Assembly: GCA_003427395.1 (NCBI GenBank)
Contig: BFEA01000115.1
Coordinates: 1,617,823-1,681,822 of the forward strand
Length of the DNA: 64,000 nucleotides
Origin: Chara braunii
Lineage: Eukaryota > Streptophyta > Charophyceae > Charales > Characeae
Direction: 5' to 3'
In this document: positions 23,212 through 33,802 of the stretch, piece by piece
Numbering within the stretch: the stretch's first letter is position 1
Layout: each line of letters opens with the position of its first letter
Program-made: the position numbers and the translations under genes
The notes under the pieces: generated by a model
The model's input: only the letters and a program-made list of their open reading frames with translations
The model's database searches: none
What the model was told of the DNA's origin: nothing

Positions 23212-23412
23212 CTATATTCCAAGACGAAAAACAGAAACTTTTTTTCTAGGTACTCCTTTCGACACATGGGTAATATGGGTTTTGTCCATATTCAATGTTA
23301 ATTGGAGTTTGTCTCTGAGGAGCGATTCCAATTTAGATCTCAGTTTCACGGTTTGTAATCGTGGACCAAAGATTGCTACTACAAAATCATATGCGAAGCG
23401 GATGTAGCACAA
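23212..23412 (-). pseudogene. group II intron maturase / reverse transcriptase fragment
   Basis: The frame encodes CYIRFAYDFVVAIFGPRLQTVKLRSKLESLLRDKLQLTLNMDKTHITHVSKG. This fits the RT active-site region of organellar intron-encoded proteins (consensus YVRYADDF...L.L.L..EKT.ITH). The catalytic YADD is changed to FAYD, and stops follow. Organellar maturases promote splicing and mobility of their group II intron. Lying among mitochondrial tRNA and nad pieces, it is best read as mitochondrial intron sequence carried into the nucleus. Confidence 0.75.
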
Positions 23413-23839
23413 ATTTGTAACATACGCGCTTGCTTATTTTGGGTGGTTTCAACGAGTTTTTAGTTGGTTCTTACGTCGCTTTTGAGACGAATAAATAGAA
23501 AACTCAAGTAAATAAAATGTAATCGATTATCTACCCAAAATGAAATAAAGTCCCAAAGACCTACGATGGTCATAAATGTGGTTAACTCGTTTCAAAACAA
23601 AAAACTGAATTGGAATGAATTGTTGGAGTAAAACCTTTGGATGTCGGTATATAAAACCGATGCCTTTCCACTTGGATATACTCCAATGAGATAACACGAC
23701 CGACCAACGACCTCAATGTCTTAGCTTAGAATTGTGTTTTTGTTTTTCAACTATTTGTCTACACCATACGAATATCTTTGATCACCTTTTTATACTGTGT
23801 TGTTATGAATACAATTTGAAAATTTTACAACTAAATTCC

Positions 23840-23925
23840 AATTTGTTGAAACAATACTCAAATATCAATTTTTATATAGGTCTAGATGAGATTTCTTTAT
23901 TCTTTGTGTGCAACCATCTAAACTA
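23840..23925 (+). pseudogene. nad4: nad4-like fragment (mitochondrial complex I)
   Basis: The frame reads YSNINFYIGLDEISLFFV, matching the conserved nad4 stretch (NxxxGxDGISLFFV). Similarity then fades, with probable frameshifts. It is a short match and tentative. NAD4 is a proton-pumping membrane subunit of complex I. Confidence 0.45.
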
Positions 23926-25344
23926 TATAAGCAACTTGTTAGAAATTGATCTTAGATTTTTGGCATTATGTTATAGTGGACTCCTTTGTGAGCCTTTGAC
24001 AACATTTACCTTCGGACAAGCTTATAATGAAAAATATTTTGTTGGTTTACAGTTATTGAAGATATGGTTGGTCATAAATTTGGAGAATTTGCTTCTACAC
24101 GTAAAATTTTGAAAAAAACTATCAAAACAAAAAAAAACAAGCAACTAATAGCACAAAAAGTCGATCCAATCTTAGTGAGACTGAATGTGAATCGTAGCAT
24201 ACTCTGAAGATGTAAACCTCGGACAAGGCAATGATGTGTCCCCTGGTACAGGGTCTGGGAGAACTACATTGTAGCCTGATGAGCTGGAAGGGACAGGGGA
24301 AGACACAGTTGCTACTGCGCAAAACAGGGGCATGGGACTACAAAAGACAGGGCTGGAGTGTGCCCTTATGACCTTGAGCCATAACCACTCTGGGTGTGCC
24401 GGTTCAGCTCCTACAAGTCAAGAGGGAGAGATACACCGTTCATTGGAGGACAACGCGAGTTCTACAGGCAGTGTTCCGGTAAAGACTCTTCCACAAGGTT
24501 AGCTGAGGATGCTCATTGGCAGGCAGAAAAGATGGGGTTCGCGGAAATGGACAGGGGGCTTACCGTTCCAGGTCAGAACTCAAGAGGGAAAGATCGCGGA
24601 TGCCGGCCACTTCACTGCAGCGAATGAAGCCCACTACACTGCACAGGAACAGAGCGCAACACCGGGTAACTACTCATGACTGAAAGGGTGTGACAGTGCA
24701 TAAGTATGTCAAGTTCAATCCTGGGCTGTAATGTGAGGCCCCACGAGATAAGGGGCGGATTTTGGTATTGGACTGTCTCTCCAAAGTCATGCCTATGTCG
24801 GCTTCTAGCTATAAAAGGCGTCTCATGAGACTTGAGCTCGTAGTCACTTACCTTATGCTATCAAGCAGGTTAATAATTTTAGGCTACAACGGGAGATCTA
24901 CCTGCCTAGTCTTATCTTTGGAAGGTGAGCCCTGCAACCTCCACTCCAGTTTTAAGGATCACGGACGTCAGGAGCACGTGGATCAAGAGGGTATAGGGTT
25001 TAAGCGTTTAAATGGGTCAGACATATCACAGGGGGCTGCTGAACTGGGCTGGGCTAGTAAATAAGGGTTGCTCTGAGAAGGGTAGGGTGTCATTAGCAGC
25101 TCCAAGGGACATTGGAGACCCGGGTCCGAGTAGTAAAAGCCCACATCCCCAGGAAAACAACAAATAACAAATTGTGTGTTATAAGATGTATCAAAGGGAC
25201 GTTGGACCCGGTTTCCAGCAGGTGCGGCTCCCCACCAATAGATGGAGCAGCTCGACAGAGAAACCCTAAATCCTGACGGTTCTCTTACCACCGCCGGGAT
25301 AGAGGGTTTTACACAAGGGCTATTCGGTAAAAAAAAAAAAAAAA

Positions 25345-25630
25345 GTATAAGTAAAAGATAGTAAAGAAGCTAATCCTCCCATTTTGCGCATATCTTGTTT
25401 ATCAGACATTGCATGAATCACAAACCCTGCGCTAAAAAAAAGTGATGCTTTAAAAAGAGCATGGTTCATCAAATGAAATGCACTCAAAAAATAGTTGGAG
25501 ATACCACAAGCGAATACCATATAGCCGAATTGGCTACAAGTAGAATGAGCAAAAACCCTTTTTAAATTGTTTTGTAAAATTCTTGTAGTTGCTGCAAAAA
25601 AGGATGTCATAACTCCCACAAAAGTAATCA
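25345..25630 (-). pseudogene. nad5: nad5 exon fragment (mitochondrial complex I), 3' part
   Basis: On the minus strand the translation [90 protein letters not shown] matches plant mitochondrial NAD5 closely, including the conserved HxxNHA and QDMRKMGG segments. It ends at an A run (25329-25344). The upstream part of the exon is separated by a MITE and resumes at 25981. Substitutions at otherwise invariant positions (for example Gly to Arg in ATTRIL) fit a non-functional nuclear copy. Confidence 0.92.
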
Positions 25631-25973
25631 GCTGGATAGCACGGCGAGCGCGTTCGCGCCCCTTTACATTCGCGTGAACAGCTGGCGAACATGTTCGGGC
25701 GAACATAATTTTTTTTTTTCGTGAAAAAAAAGAACAATTTCAGTTTTTGATTTTTATCTCATGATTGGCTACGAATTTGAACATGACTCCACGACAAAAG
25801 CTGCTTGTATTGTTCTTCTATATAACATATATCTTTTCCAGATTTTTTTGAGAATATATTTTTTTTTTTGTAAATATTTTTTTATATTCGCATTCAGAGT
25901 TTTTTGTGCGCTTGTTCGCGTTCGGGCAAACATGTTTGCGTTCGCCCCCGAACGCGAACACGGTGCTACGTAG
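25631..25973. mobile_element. MITE-like element inserted in the nad5 copy
   Basis: It is flanked by the direct repeat gtaatca (25624-25630 and 25974-25980; an 8-bp hAT-type duplication with one mismatch is possible). The ends form an imperfect inverted repeat (ctggatagcac... against ...gtgctacgtag). GC-rich termini built from cgaac/ttcg motifs surround an AT-rich core. The core shares an interrupted pattern with 32205-32490: cgaattt, tga.cc, caaaag.tg.t and ataacata. No coding capacity. Confidence 0.8.
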
Positions 25974-25980
25974 GTAATCA

Positions 25981-26022
25981 CAATTAAAGCATGGGTGCGT
26001 ATTCAAATAAGGGAGAACACCT
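25981..26022 (-). pseudogene. nad5: nad5 exon fragment, 5' part beyond the MITE
   Basis: On the minus strand the sequence reads LI*IRTHALIVIT and, across the MITE target site, joins [11 protein letters not shown]. This fits NAD5 (EYAPTALIVITFVG) with an in-frame stop and a small shift. It shows that the MITE split a continuous exon. Confidence 0.75.
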
Positions 26023-26050
26023 TGCCATTATATAGATAGTTATAAAAGAA

Positions 26051-26340
26051 GATGCCAGGAACCGCCCTGAAAGAAACAAAGAGTGTGTCGCCCCAACTGC
26101 ACTCAAATATCTATACAAAAGAGGGATTTTGCTGAGTAGCAAATCAACAAAGGGAATGAAAGGAAGAGACCATAATGATCACAAGTGCGCTAGAAGATGC
26201 CAGGAACAACCCTGAAAGAAACAAAAAGTGTGTTGTCCCACCTGCACTCAAATATTTGTACATAGAAACGATTTTGCCGAGTAGCAAATTGAATGAAGGG
26301 AAAGAAAGGGAGACATGAGAGAGAACATAATGATCAGAAG
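26051..26340. repeat. 145-bp tandem duplication
   Basis: Copies start at 26051 and 26196 (gatgccaggaac..ccctgaaagaaacaaa). Both contain ctgcactcaaatat and gagtagcaaat, and diverge by scattered substitutions. Confidence 0.85.
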
Positions 26341-26713
26341 TATGTAACTTTCCCTTGTTTGTTCAACGTTAATTAAAGTTTGTAGCTATACATGCAACAT
26401 TGTTTAATGACTTTGAATGACGTTAAAGCACTAGTATCTCCGCCAGTGTTGGGAAAATTGTTTGAACTGGCAGTTTTCCCAAACTCCTATGAAATCGGAG
26501 CACGGGCCTGATAACGGCTGCCATTGATAACTCTCATCAGCGGCCCCCATCAATCCACTTTGTGGTGCGCTTGTCGTGAGATGAGTGGCTGAAGGAAAGA
26601 AAATCAAATAAAAGAAAAGAAAACGAGCGAGGCTCCCCAGTAGAGCAGAGTGGGTCTAAGTAAATGTGAACTACTGACTTTACACTTATCAGGCGTAATC
26701 TCTAAACAACTGA

Positions 26714-26787
26714 GTGCTTGGAAAGACTTGGAACTCTCAACCCCCAAATTCGTAGTTTGGTGCTCTATCCAATTGAGCTACAAGCAC
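26714..26787 (-). tRNA. trnR: mitochondrial-type tRNA-Arg(ACG), near-intact nuclear copy
   Basis: The 7-bp acceptor stem is perfect (gtgcttg/caagcac). A D arm is present (gctc-aattggata-gagc), and the anticodon arm is perfect (ccaaa-ctACGaa-tttgg, anticodon ACG). The T arm is gagag/ctttc with an 8-nt loop, one base longer than usual. It closely resembles bryophyte/charophyte mitochondrial trnR. The extra T-loop base suggests a decaying copy. Confidence 0.8.
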
Positions 26788-27119
26788 ATTCATTTGTCCC
26801 TCGTATCATTTCGGCCTCCTAAAAGGTCGAAGGCCCACCAAAGACCTGCTATTTTCCCACTCGGCAAAATTACTAGTGGTTTATGACTTAAGAAGTTAAA
26901 GAGTCCAAACAGTTTGAAAATATTGAAAAAGAACAGGAGGATGTTGAGATGATGAGCGCATGTTAGTGCTATCAGGAACCTTGAAATGCTGAAGAAGTTG
27001 GAGCAATACCTGCAAAATGATTGAAGCGTTGACAGTGCAATGAACCCAAACAGATGAGAAGCTCATGAATGTTGAGATACAAGTCTGACTCAGTGCAACA
27101 TTAAAGCTCCCTCTCTCGC

Positions 27120-27929
27120 CACCTCAACAATGCAGTTCTGCTCTAACAATCTCTGACACACAGAATGAGCAGGTCACAAGAGGGCGCCCATCGTCCATCC
27201 ACGACAATAACAATTAGGGAGGGTGACACTTCATCCACTTGGAGACGATCAACATATCACACACGACGCCACTGTAAGTCCAGGTAAGGATCCCCTCATG
27301 TCCTGCACCAATCTCACAGTGTAGATCCTCCTCCTCCTTGCCCATCCCCCATCGATGTCGAGTTCTACGTGGCTATGACCACGACAACATAATCTCCCTC
27401 AAGGTTAGCGCCCAGATTCAGAATCTGGCGCCAACATAAAGCTCCAACAACCTTTTGTTGTTTCACCAACAAGAAGTCAACGCAAGGCAGAACGCCTTCC
27501 AAGCAGGGCTGGGGCACTTACAATGTTGATTCACGTTGACCAGCCTTTGGCCTCCTGGGGTTTGACGGCCCAGATCCAGTGGCCTAGATGCTGCACAGTT
27601 GCAGATTTCCCACGTGTTCCACTTGGACCAGATTCTTCTGGATAGCTGCAGACATCCGATGATGTGCATCTGATCTACAGCCGTGGCTGACAAGCGGGTT
27701 GACTTTGACTTCTGGGCCTGGATTCCCATGTTGGGGTTGACCGTTGGCTTTCTCAAAGTGAACTGTTTATTGATTATTTATTGTGCGACAGACGCAGGCC
27801 ACGACGTCTTTTCTTTGGAATTCTCTTAAATTGTCAGTGCTTACTCGTTTTATTCCCCTTCTCTTCTATCCAGTCTCACTCATCTTCGATATTGATGAGG
27901 AGACCCTTGACCTTCGAACCAGACATTAA
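27120..27929 (+). other. probable 5' LTR end/leader of gypsy element G1
   Basis: No coding signal. A near-perfect hairpin (gcgcccagattc / agaatctggcgc) ends in tggcgccaac at about 27427, which resembles a TGGCGCC-type primer-binding site and would place the LTR end just upstream. I could not match this stretch to sequence after 49900, so the 5' LTR is not proven. Confidence 0.35.
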
Positions 27930-29415
27930 GTGGAAGAGCGGAAAAAGGTTTTGAATGCCCGCTTAGACCAATTGATGTTTGATCTTCGTGGTGCAGGTGT
28001 CGAAGTCGAGGCATATGTGCGAGAAAAGTTTGATTTGAAGGCAACACGAGCTGCTATAGAACGGGCTAAACTAGGCACCGACGTCATACAAATTCAGGAT
28101 GTACTAATAAAGTGTCGACAAACATTTGATGAGTATGTCATTGACCAACTTAGGAAGATTGCAGACCAGAAGGAAGAGAAAGAAATAACTGTGTCTGAAG
28201 AAACTGTGGATGAAAATATCAGACAGTTAGAAGAAGCACTGGAGAAAGAGAAGAAAAAGAACGAAGAATTAAGGAAGAAAAAGAGTGAACAACAAGAACA
28301 AAAAATTAAAGAAATCAGACAAACTGTTGACAAGACCGAAGGGAAAGAATGGGAAATGTCTTTGGCTCAGCTTGTGACTTGCCTTGCCCACCTTGAAATG
28401 AAAATTGATCAGTATGGTGAACGGATGCAGGCACAAATTCATGATGTGGCCGCAGGACTATGGACAATCACAAATCTGGTCAAAGGAAAGCACCAGGTGG
28501 TTGAGGAAGTCAAAATTGAAAAAAAAGAAAAACCAATGAAATTATTAGGAGATGCCATGTAATCTCTTCAAGTAGGAACTCAAAAACCCGAACAGAAGAA
28601 ACAGAAAGAAAAGAAAGGAGAGTCTTTGAGTCCGCCGAAGTCTCGAGATGGAAAGAAAGACACCACCGCACAACCCGAGAAACCAAAGAGAAAGGAGAAA
28701 GTCAAAATGAAGCTGCCTTTCACGTTCTGCAACAAAAAAGATGAAAATTAATTGTTGTGGATTGTTGAAATTCAGACATACTGCAGTACGGCCCCTGTTG
28801 AACCCGAGTCCCAGGTTGCTTTCTCTACCTCTTGTCTTGGCAGGGAAGCTAAGGAGTGGGTATTGGTCGAAGCCAACGCAGCGGGGTTCGATGGCATTGG
28901 GGAGTGGGCTGCAACCTTGAACTTGAAGCAGTTCCTTTGCAAGATTAAGGAACGCTTCTTGGACAAAATGACGATCCACAAGGCCTTTGACCAGCTCACT
29001 ACCGTTGGTCAAAAACGTTGGACCTCGGTAGAAGCCTTTTCTCGGGAAGTTGACTGGTTGCTGCAGGTTCTTGGATTTAACCTGCACTACAACCAAGTCT
29101 TGTACATCTATTCCCGTGCTCTGCCCGAGCCCATCCGTGGACAACTTGTGGCAGAGTCTAAGTCAGGCAAGTATAATTACAGACAATTTTGGGCTCTTCC
29201 TCTCCAACGAGAGCAAATGACTTCTCAGGTTAAGAATTCGTACGCGTCTGTTGTAAAGTTTGGTGGTGGTGGAAGTGCAGGTAAGCGGATATTTTGGCGC
29301 CAAAAGCTCCGGGACCACACCCTCGTCGTCTTTGATGACGATACTGTAGAGAAGTGGCCATTGGAGGTCGAGGGTGTGGCGAACAGCAGTGAGTCTGGGA
29401 AGGGGGAAGTCACTG

Positions 29416-29775
29416 TTGCAGTGGTCAGCAAGGGAGGACAACCACCACCGATGAAGAAGAAGAAACCACGCTGGTTCTCGGAGCATCCCGGAATTGCCGC
29501 TGGGAAGCCATGGGAAAAGATGGGAATGTCACAGGAAACGTGGTAGGAGCGGATGGATAACGCGCAGTGCCTGAAGCTGTCTCTTATACACATCTAGATG
29601 TGTATAAGAGACAGTTGCAGTGGTCAGCAAGGGAGGACAACCACCACCGATGAAGAAGAAGAAACCACGCTGGTTCTCGGAGCATCCCGGAATTGCCGCT
29701 GGGAAGCCATGGGAAAAGATGGGAATGTCACAGGAAACGTGGTAGGAGCGGATGGATAACGCGCAGTGCCTGAAG
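29416..29775. repeat. 161-bp artefactual duplication on both sides of the adapter
   Basis: 29416-29576 (ttgcagtggtcagcaaggg...cctgaag) is repeated exactly at 29615-29775. Removing the adapter and one copy gives a continuous Gag 3' region, so the duplication most likely arose from an untrimmed read in assembly. Confidence 0.92.
29577..29614. other. mate-pair junction adapter (two inverted Tn5 mosaic ends), assembly artefact
   Basis: These 38 bases are one 19-bp mosaic end (reverse complement of AGATGTGTATAAGAGACAG) joined head to head to the other. This is the standard Nextera mate-pair circularisation junction. It is synthetic and does not belong to the genome. Confidence 0.97.
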
Positions 29776-29886
29776 TGTGCTACTGTAGGGCATGTGATTG
29801 CATGGTTCCCGTTAATCCGTAACCCCAAAGCGAGCCGCTAGTAGGAGTAGCATCTGCTCCTACTGAGTCAAAGGGTTTGGACCAAG

Positions 29887-30195
29887 ATGAAGGTAAGGCG
29901 CCTACGACCCCTTCCAACCCTTCGACTTGCATGGCAGAGGATTGTTCTTCTTCGGCCCATCGTCCAGAACACCCTGAACGTGTCTTATGTACTGTCTCTG
30001 GACGACTCTCTTGACGAACTTGGTAACGAGTTGCTAGCATTACGAAGCTCGTGGACTAAGAAATCTAAGTCTAAGGGTGACCTACTACTAGCGGACGTAG
30101 AGATTGCACATACACGTATGGGTGCACTGTTGGACTCAGGATCCACGCGATCCTTCATTCCGAGAAGGCAATTCGCAAGTTGCATCTTGGAATGA
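29887..30195 (+). pseudogene. G1 aspartic protease region
   Basis: The frame contains VEIAHTRMGALLDSGSTRSFIP, a retropepsin active site (DSGS) with the usual flanking pattern. It stops shortly after the motif and similarity continues in another frame to about 30370. The protease would cleave Gag-Pol. The Asp is intact, but the domain is split by a frameshift. Confidence 0.75.
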
Positions 30196-30366
30196 GGGTA
30201 AAAGATCTGTCTCGACCAATCACGTCTATTCTCGCCGACAGACACACGATCACTAATTTCACAATGTGTTGATCGTGTCAAATGTCGATTTCTCACCAAG
30301 GAAGGGAAAAAGATTCTACACGAGATATCCTTCCTTGTCGAAAAAAGTTTAACGTTTGACTTTATC

Positions 30367-31321
30367 TTGGGACTGGACTTGCACAAGGAAGCCAACCCAG
30401 ATATAAAGTCCAAAGAAAAGCTTGTGCAATTGCGTGACGCACAATTTGAGTGGAAACCAATCAAATTGTTTCGTAAGTCTGGCTCTGACTCTAGTCTCTC
30501 TTTTTGTTGTATGAGTTATCCAGCATTTCGGTCGATCGTTTCAAAGAAAAAGTTGGAACATGAAGTAATGATGATCTTGGTAAAGAAAGCAGGTGAATGC
30601 TCTACTTTCTGCCCTCTGTCGATTGATAAACTCTTAGATGAGTATAAAGATCTACAACTCGAACCAACAAGAATAACTGCGCGTGCTATCAAGCACACCA
30701 TTGAAATTATTCCTGGCAGTAAGATTCCCAAGGGCCCTATCTACAGAATGTCTCCTAGGGAACTTGAGGAACTCAAAAAGCAACTGCAGGACTTAACAGA
30801 GAAAGGATGGATCGCCCTGGCTTTTCTCCTTATGGTGGTCCTGCCTTTGTTTGTGCCTAAAAAGGAAGGAGAATTGCGTCTCTGTATTGATTATAGAGGG
30901 TTGAATGCCGTCATTGTTAAGAATGTCGAACCTCTACCATGTATTGACGAACTTATTGGACCAGTTGCAGGGTTGCAAGTTCTTCAGTAAGATTGATCTG
31001 AAGTCTGGGTACCACCAGATCGAGGTGGATTCCGCGGATCAACACAAGATTGCATTCCGAACAAGGTATGGCCACTACGAGTTTGCGGTAATGCCTTTTG
31101 GACTGACTAATGCCCCAACGACCTTCCAAAGGTCCATGAATGAGTTATTTCGTCAGTGGTTGGATCAGTTCGACATTGTTTATCTCGATGACATTCTAGT
31201 GTATAGTAAGACACTAGAAGATCATGAGAAACATCTACGTCTGGTGCTAGGGAAGTTGCGTGAGGGCAACTTTAAGATCAACTCAAAGAAGTCTGAGTTT
31301 GCTGAGTCCGAAGTGTTATAA
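30367..31321 (+). pseudogene. G1 reverse transcriptase
   Basis: The first frame (30367-30990) has HTIEIIPGSKIPKGPIYRMSPRELEELKKQLQDLTEKGWI and LRLCIDYRGLNAV. Coding continues in a shifted frame (30905-31321) with FFSKIDLKSGYHQIEV, AFRTRYGHYEFAVMPFGLTNAPTTFQRSMNELF and the catalytic YLDD (IVYLDDILVYSKT). These are RT domains 1-6 in order. One frameshift at about 30985 and a stop at 31319 disrupt it. The catalytic Asp residues are intact. Confidence 0.92.
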
Positions 31322-31421
31322 CTAGGACACATAGTAAACGAAGAAGGTCGAGAAGAAGATTTCAACAATTAGAGATTGGCCACAACCAAAGTTTGTAATT
31401 AAACTACGGTATTTCTTTGGT

Positions 31422-32207
31422 TTGGCAAGTTACTATAGGAAGTTTGTTAGGAACTTCTCACTGATCGCCGCACGAATGAGAAGATTGCTAAAGAAAGGAA
31501 TTATATGGTTGTGGGACAAGGGCTGTGAGTCTGCTTTCAAGAAGTTAAATTATGCATTGACTCACTACTCTGTCCTGAAAATTGATGATCCATCTTTTCG
31601 TTTCATCGTCACTACTGATGCAAGTCAGTACGGGATTGGCGCAGTCCTTCAACAAAACGATGGCAATGGTTATAGACCCATTGAGTTTATGTCTGCATGA
31701 CGACCATCGAAAAAGGTTGCCAATTCCACCTATGAAAGGGAACTGTATGCCTTAGTTTGCGCACCTAACACCTGGAAGCACTACTTGTTAGGGAGGCACT
31801 TCATTGTGTATTCAGACCACTCTACCGTGAAGTGGATAAAGACACAGCCTAGGCTCTCTCATAAGTTGGTACGATGGTCTACGCTTATTGATACCTTGGA
31901 TTTTGAATTGAAAACGATCAAAGGTAGGTTTAATGTGGTTGCAGATGCATTGTCCAGACGGAGTGACTTCTTTGGTATTATTGTCTCTTACTTGGATGTT
32001 GGGAGTGATTTGAAAGATGGAATTTGACAAGGATATGTTACTGACCCTATTTGGAAGCCTATCATTGATGTCCTTGCAAAAGACCCAACTCTATTTGCCA
32101 ACTACCGAATAACCGATGGTTTGTTTTTCTTGTTAGACCAGACTGAACAACGATTGTGTATTCCTCACAAGGAAGAGATTAAAAGTCTATTAATTGGGGA
32201 ATGTCCT
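31422..32207 (+). pseudogene. G1 RT connection and RNase H, plus integrase N-terminal linker
   Basis: ASYYRKFVRNFSLIAARMRRLLKKG is the RT C-terminal signature. RNase H follows (TTDASQYGIGAVLQQ, then after a stop at 31698, STYERELYALV..TWKHYLLGRHFIVYSDHSTVKWI and DALSRR). After a further stop at 32025 the frame reads DQTEQRLCIPHKEEIKSLLIGEC, the lead into the integrase zinc finger, where it meets the MITE at 32205. Confidence 0.85.
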
Positions 32208-32490
32208 AGGCTACCAGAGTGGCCAGGGGTCACTTGCCCGGTCGGGCCAAAAAATATTAAAAAAATAAAATTAAAAAAAATATTGTTTTATTCTATTTTT
32301 TATTTAAAATTTGGTAACGAATTTCGATGTGATCCTGAGGCAAAAGTTGTTCAGTTTATTATTCTGCATAACATAGTTTTTTTTTCGGATTTTTTGGAGT
32401 TTTTTTTTTTTTTTTTTTTTTTGCTGGGACCTTCTCTGCTCCTTGCACGGCCTGGCCACCCGGGACCTGGGCGGCCTGGCTGGTAGCCTA
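32205..32490. mobile_element. 286-bp MITE (hAT-like, 8-bp TSD) inserted in G1 integrase
   Basis: The direct repeat gggaatgt flanks it at 32197-32204 and 32491-32498. The termini are inverted repeats (taggctaccag... / ...ctggtagccta). The core is AT-rich with long A and T runs and has no coding capacity. Excision on paper restores the integrase zinc-finger frame around ECHDSEGHFGF. The core pattern is shared with 25631-25973. Confidence 0.9.
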
Positions 32491-32498
32491 GGGAATGT

Positions 32499-33773
32499 CA
32501 CGATTCTGAGGGTCATTTTGGATTCAAAGAAAACTTGCGCAGAGGTTAAAGAACGTTTCGAATGAAAGGGATTAAAGGAAAACGTACTAAACTTACGTGC
32601 GTACCTGTCTGATGTGTCAAAGAAACAAACCTTCACATGAGAATCCACTTGGTTTCCTGAAACCATTACCAATTCCAAGTGAACGAGGTGAGTCAATCTC
32701 AATTGATTTTATGAGCCTCACCAAGAGCCACAACGGCAATGGTCAAGTAATGGTTATTGTGGATCGTTTCTCTAAATATGCCATGTTTATTCCCTTACCT
32801 ACTAAAACACGAACTGAACTTGTGATCCAAAAGTTTCAGATGCAATGGGTGACTGAATATGGGTTTCCCCTTTCCATTGTGTCTGATCGTGATGCAAGGT
32901 CCACAAGTATGCCATGGCAAAAGCTGATGGAAGCATACGGTACATGTTTGACCATGTCCTCAGGGCGACACCCTGAAATGAATGGACAAAGTGAGCAAAT
33001 GAGTCGATTATGCCATCAGCTCTTGCATGCGCGTGAGACCCGATCAGATTGATTGGAATGAGAACTTACCCCAAATAGCCAGTGCTTATAACAACAGTGT
33101 TCACACCGCTACGGGTCGTATACCAAATGCACTGCACAAGGGGTGGAAACCTAGGCGTCTCATTGATGTGCTAATACGAGACCAGTTCCTTAGGCTACGT
33201 CGAGGGACACGAGAGTATGCAGTTTTGTTTCAAGAAGATATAAAGAAGGTAAAAGATAATTTAAAGAAAGCTCAGGACCAGATGATCGAACAAGTGAATA
33301 AACATCGTTGACCATCCACGTTTAAGGAACGAGATTTTGTTTGGGTAAGGTCCAAAGAGTTTTCCTTAGAAGAAGATGTGTCCCTGAAACTTCTGCCTGT
33401 CTATTTTGGACCCTGGGAAGTTCTCAAAGTAATTGGAGATGCAGAGGGACCGTCTTATTGTATTGATATACCCCCTCATCTCAAAACATATCCTGTTTTT
33501 CACGCGTCCAAACTGTTGCCCTATGTAGAAGGGAATTAATTTCCACCCAGACCATCTATGATTCCGCCATTTATGGAAGGCAGATACGAGGTAGAAAGAA
33601 AATCATAGAACATGGTTACTTCTCTACGGGGAGGACGTGGACCACCTCAGAAGCAGTTCAAGGTACGTTTCAGGTCTCAAGCACCATCTGAGTACAGATG
33701 GTTTAGTAAAAGAGAACTACTTGAAACTGCTCCTGATATTGTCGCTGCTTATGAACGAGGGTTAAAGTCTTAA
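32499..33773 (+). pseudogene. G1 integrase, zinc finger to C-terminal chromodomain-like tail
   Basis: HHCC finger: the histidines in HDSEGH at about 32500 and CLMC at about 32612. Catalytic core: SIDFMSL, MVIVDRFSKYAMFIPLPTK, SIVSDRDARSTSMPWQKLMEAYGTCLTMSSGRHPEMNGQSEQMSR, with the DD..E residues visible as D, D and E. After a frameshift at about 33045 it continues IDWNENLPQIASAYNNSVHTATGRIPNAL, and beyond a stop at 33309 VWVRSKEF, YFGPWEVLKVIGDAEG and YPVFHASKLLPYVEGN. Integrase inserts the cDNA into chromatin, and the tail is targeting-module-like. Confidence 0.88.
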
Positions 33774-33802
33774 ATATTTTTGCGGTGGAACTCGAAAATA
33801 GG

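Larger units (their letters stand above)
22100..26890. other. nuclear copy of mitochondrial DNA (NUMT cluster)
   Basis: AT-rich sequence carries several mitochondrial-type genes in pieces: trnF, a trnM-like 3' half, a group II intron maturase fragment, a nad4-like fragment, a nad5 exon and trnR(ACG). Most are broken, and nad5 is split by a nuclear-type MITE. The right part abuts a nuclear gypsy element, and SSR repeats lie to the left. A real mitochondrial contig misjoined to nuclear sequence is less likely because of the decay and the MITE. About 24130-25320 holds no feature I can identify and may be mitochondrial spacer or intron. Exact limits are unclear. Confidence 0.75.
27930..29830 (+). 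pseudogene. G1 Gag polyprotein, broken
   Basis: The N part (27930-28559) is highly charged with a long coiled coil (EEALEKEKKKNEELRKKKSEQQEQ). After an in-frame stop at 28560 and another at 28749, the same frame encodes the capsid-like core (TYCSTAPVEPESQVAFSTSCL..EAKEWVL...FLDKMTIHKAFDQL...LYIYSRALPEPIRGQLV), typical of retrotransposon Gag. After a stop at 29544 a zinc knuckle remnant (CLKCATVGHVIAWF) follows at about 29770, where the last Cys is Phe. Gag would form the virus-like particle. A GTG lies directly after a TAA, so the true start is uncertain. A sequencing-adapter artefact interrupts the 3' part. Confidence 0.8.

Noticed and set aside
24260-24300. A second hammerhead core (ctgatgagc) in the mitochondrial-like region
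   Set aside because: No stem II and no GAAA follows.
29225-29828. Open frames on the minus strand beginning with MCIRDS or containing SYTHLDVYKRQ
   Set aside because: These peptides are translations of the mate-pair adapter at 29577-29614, not biology.
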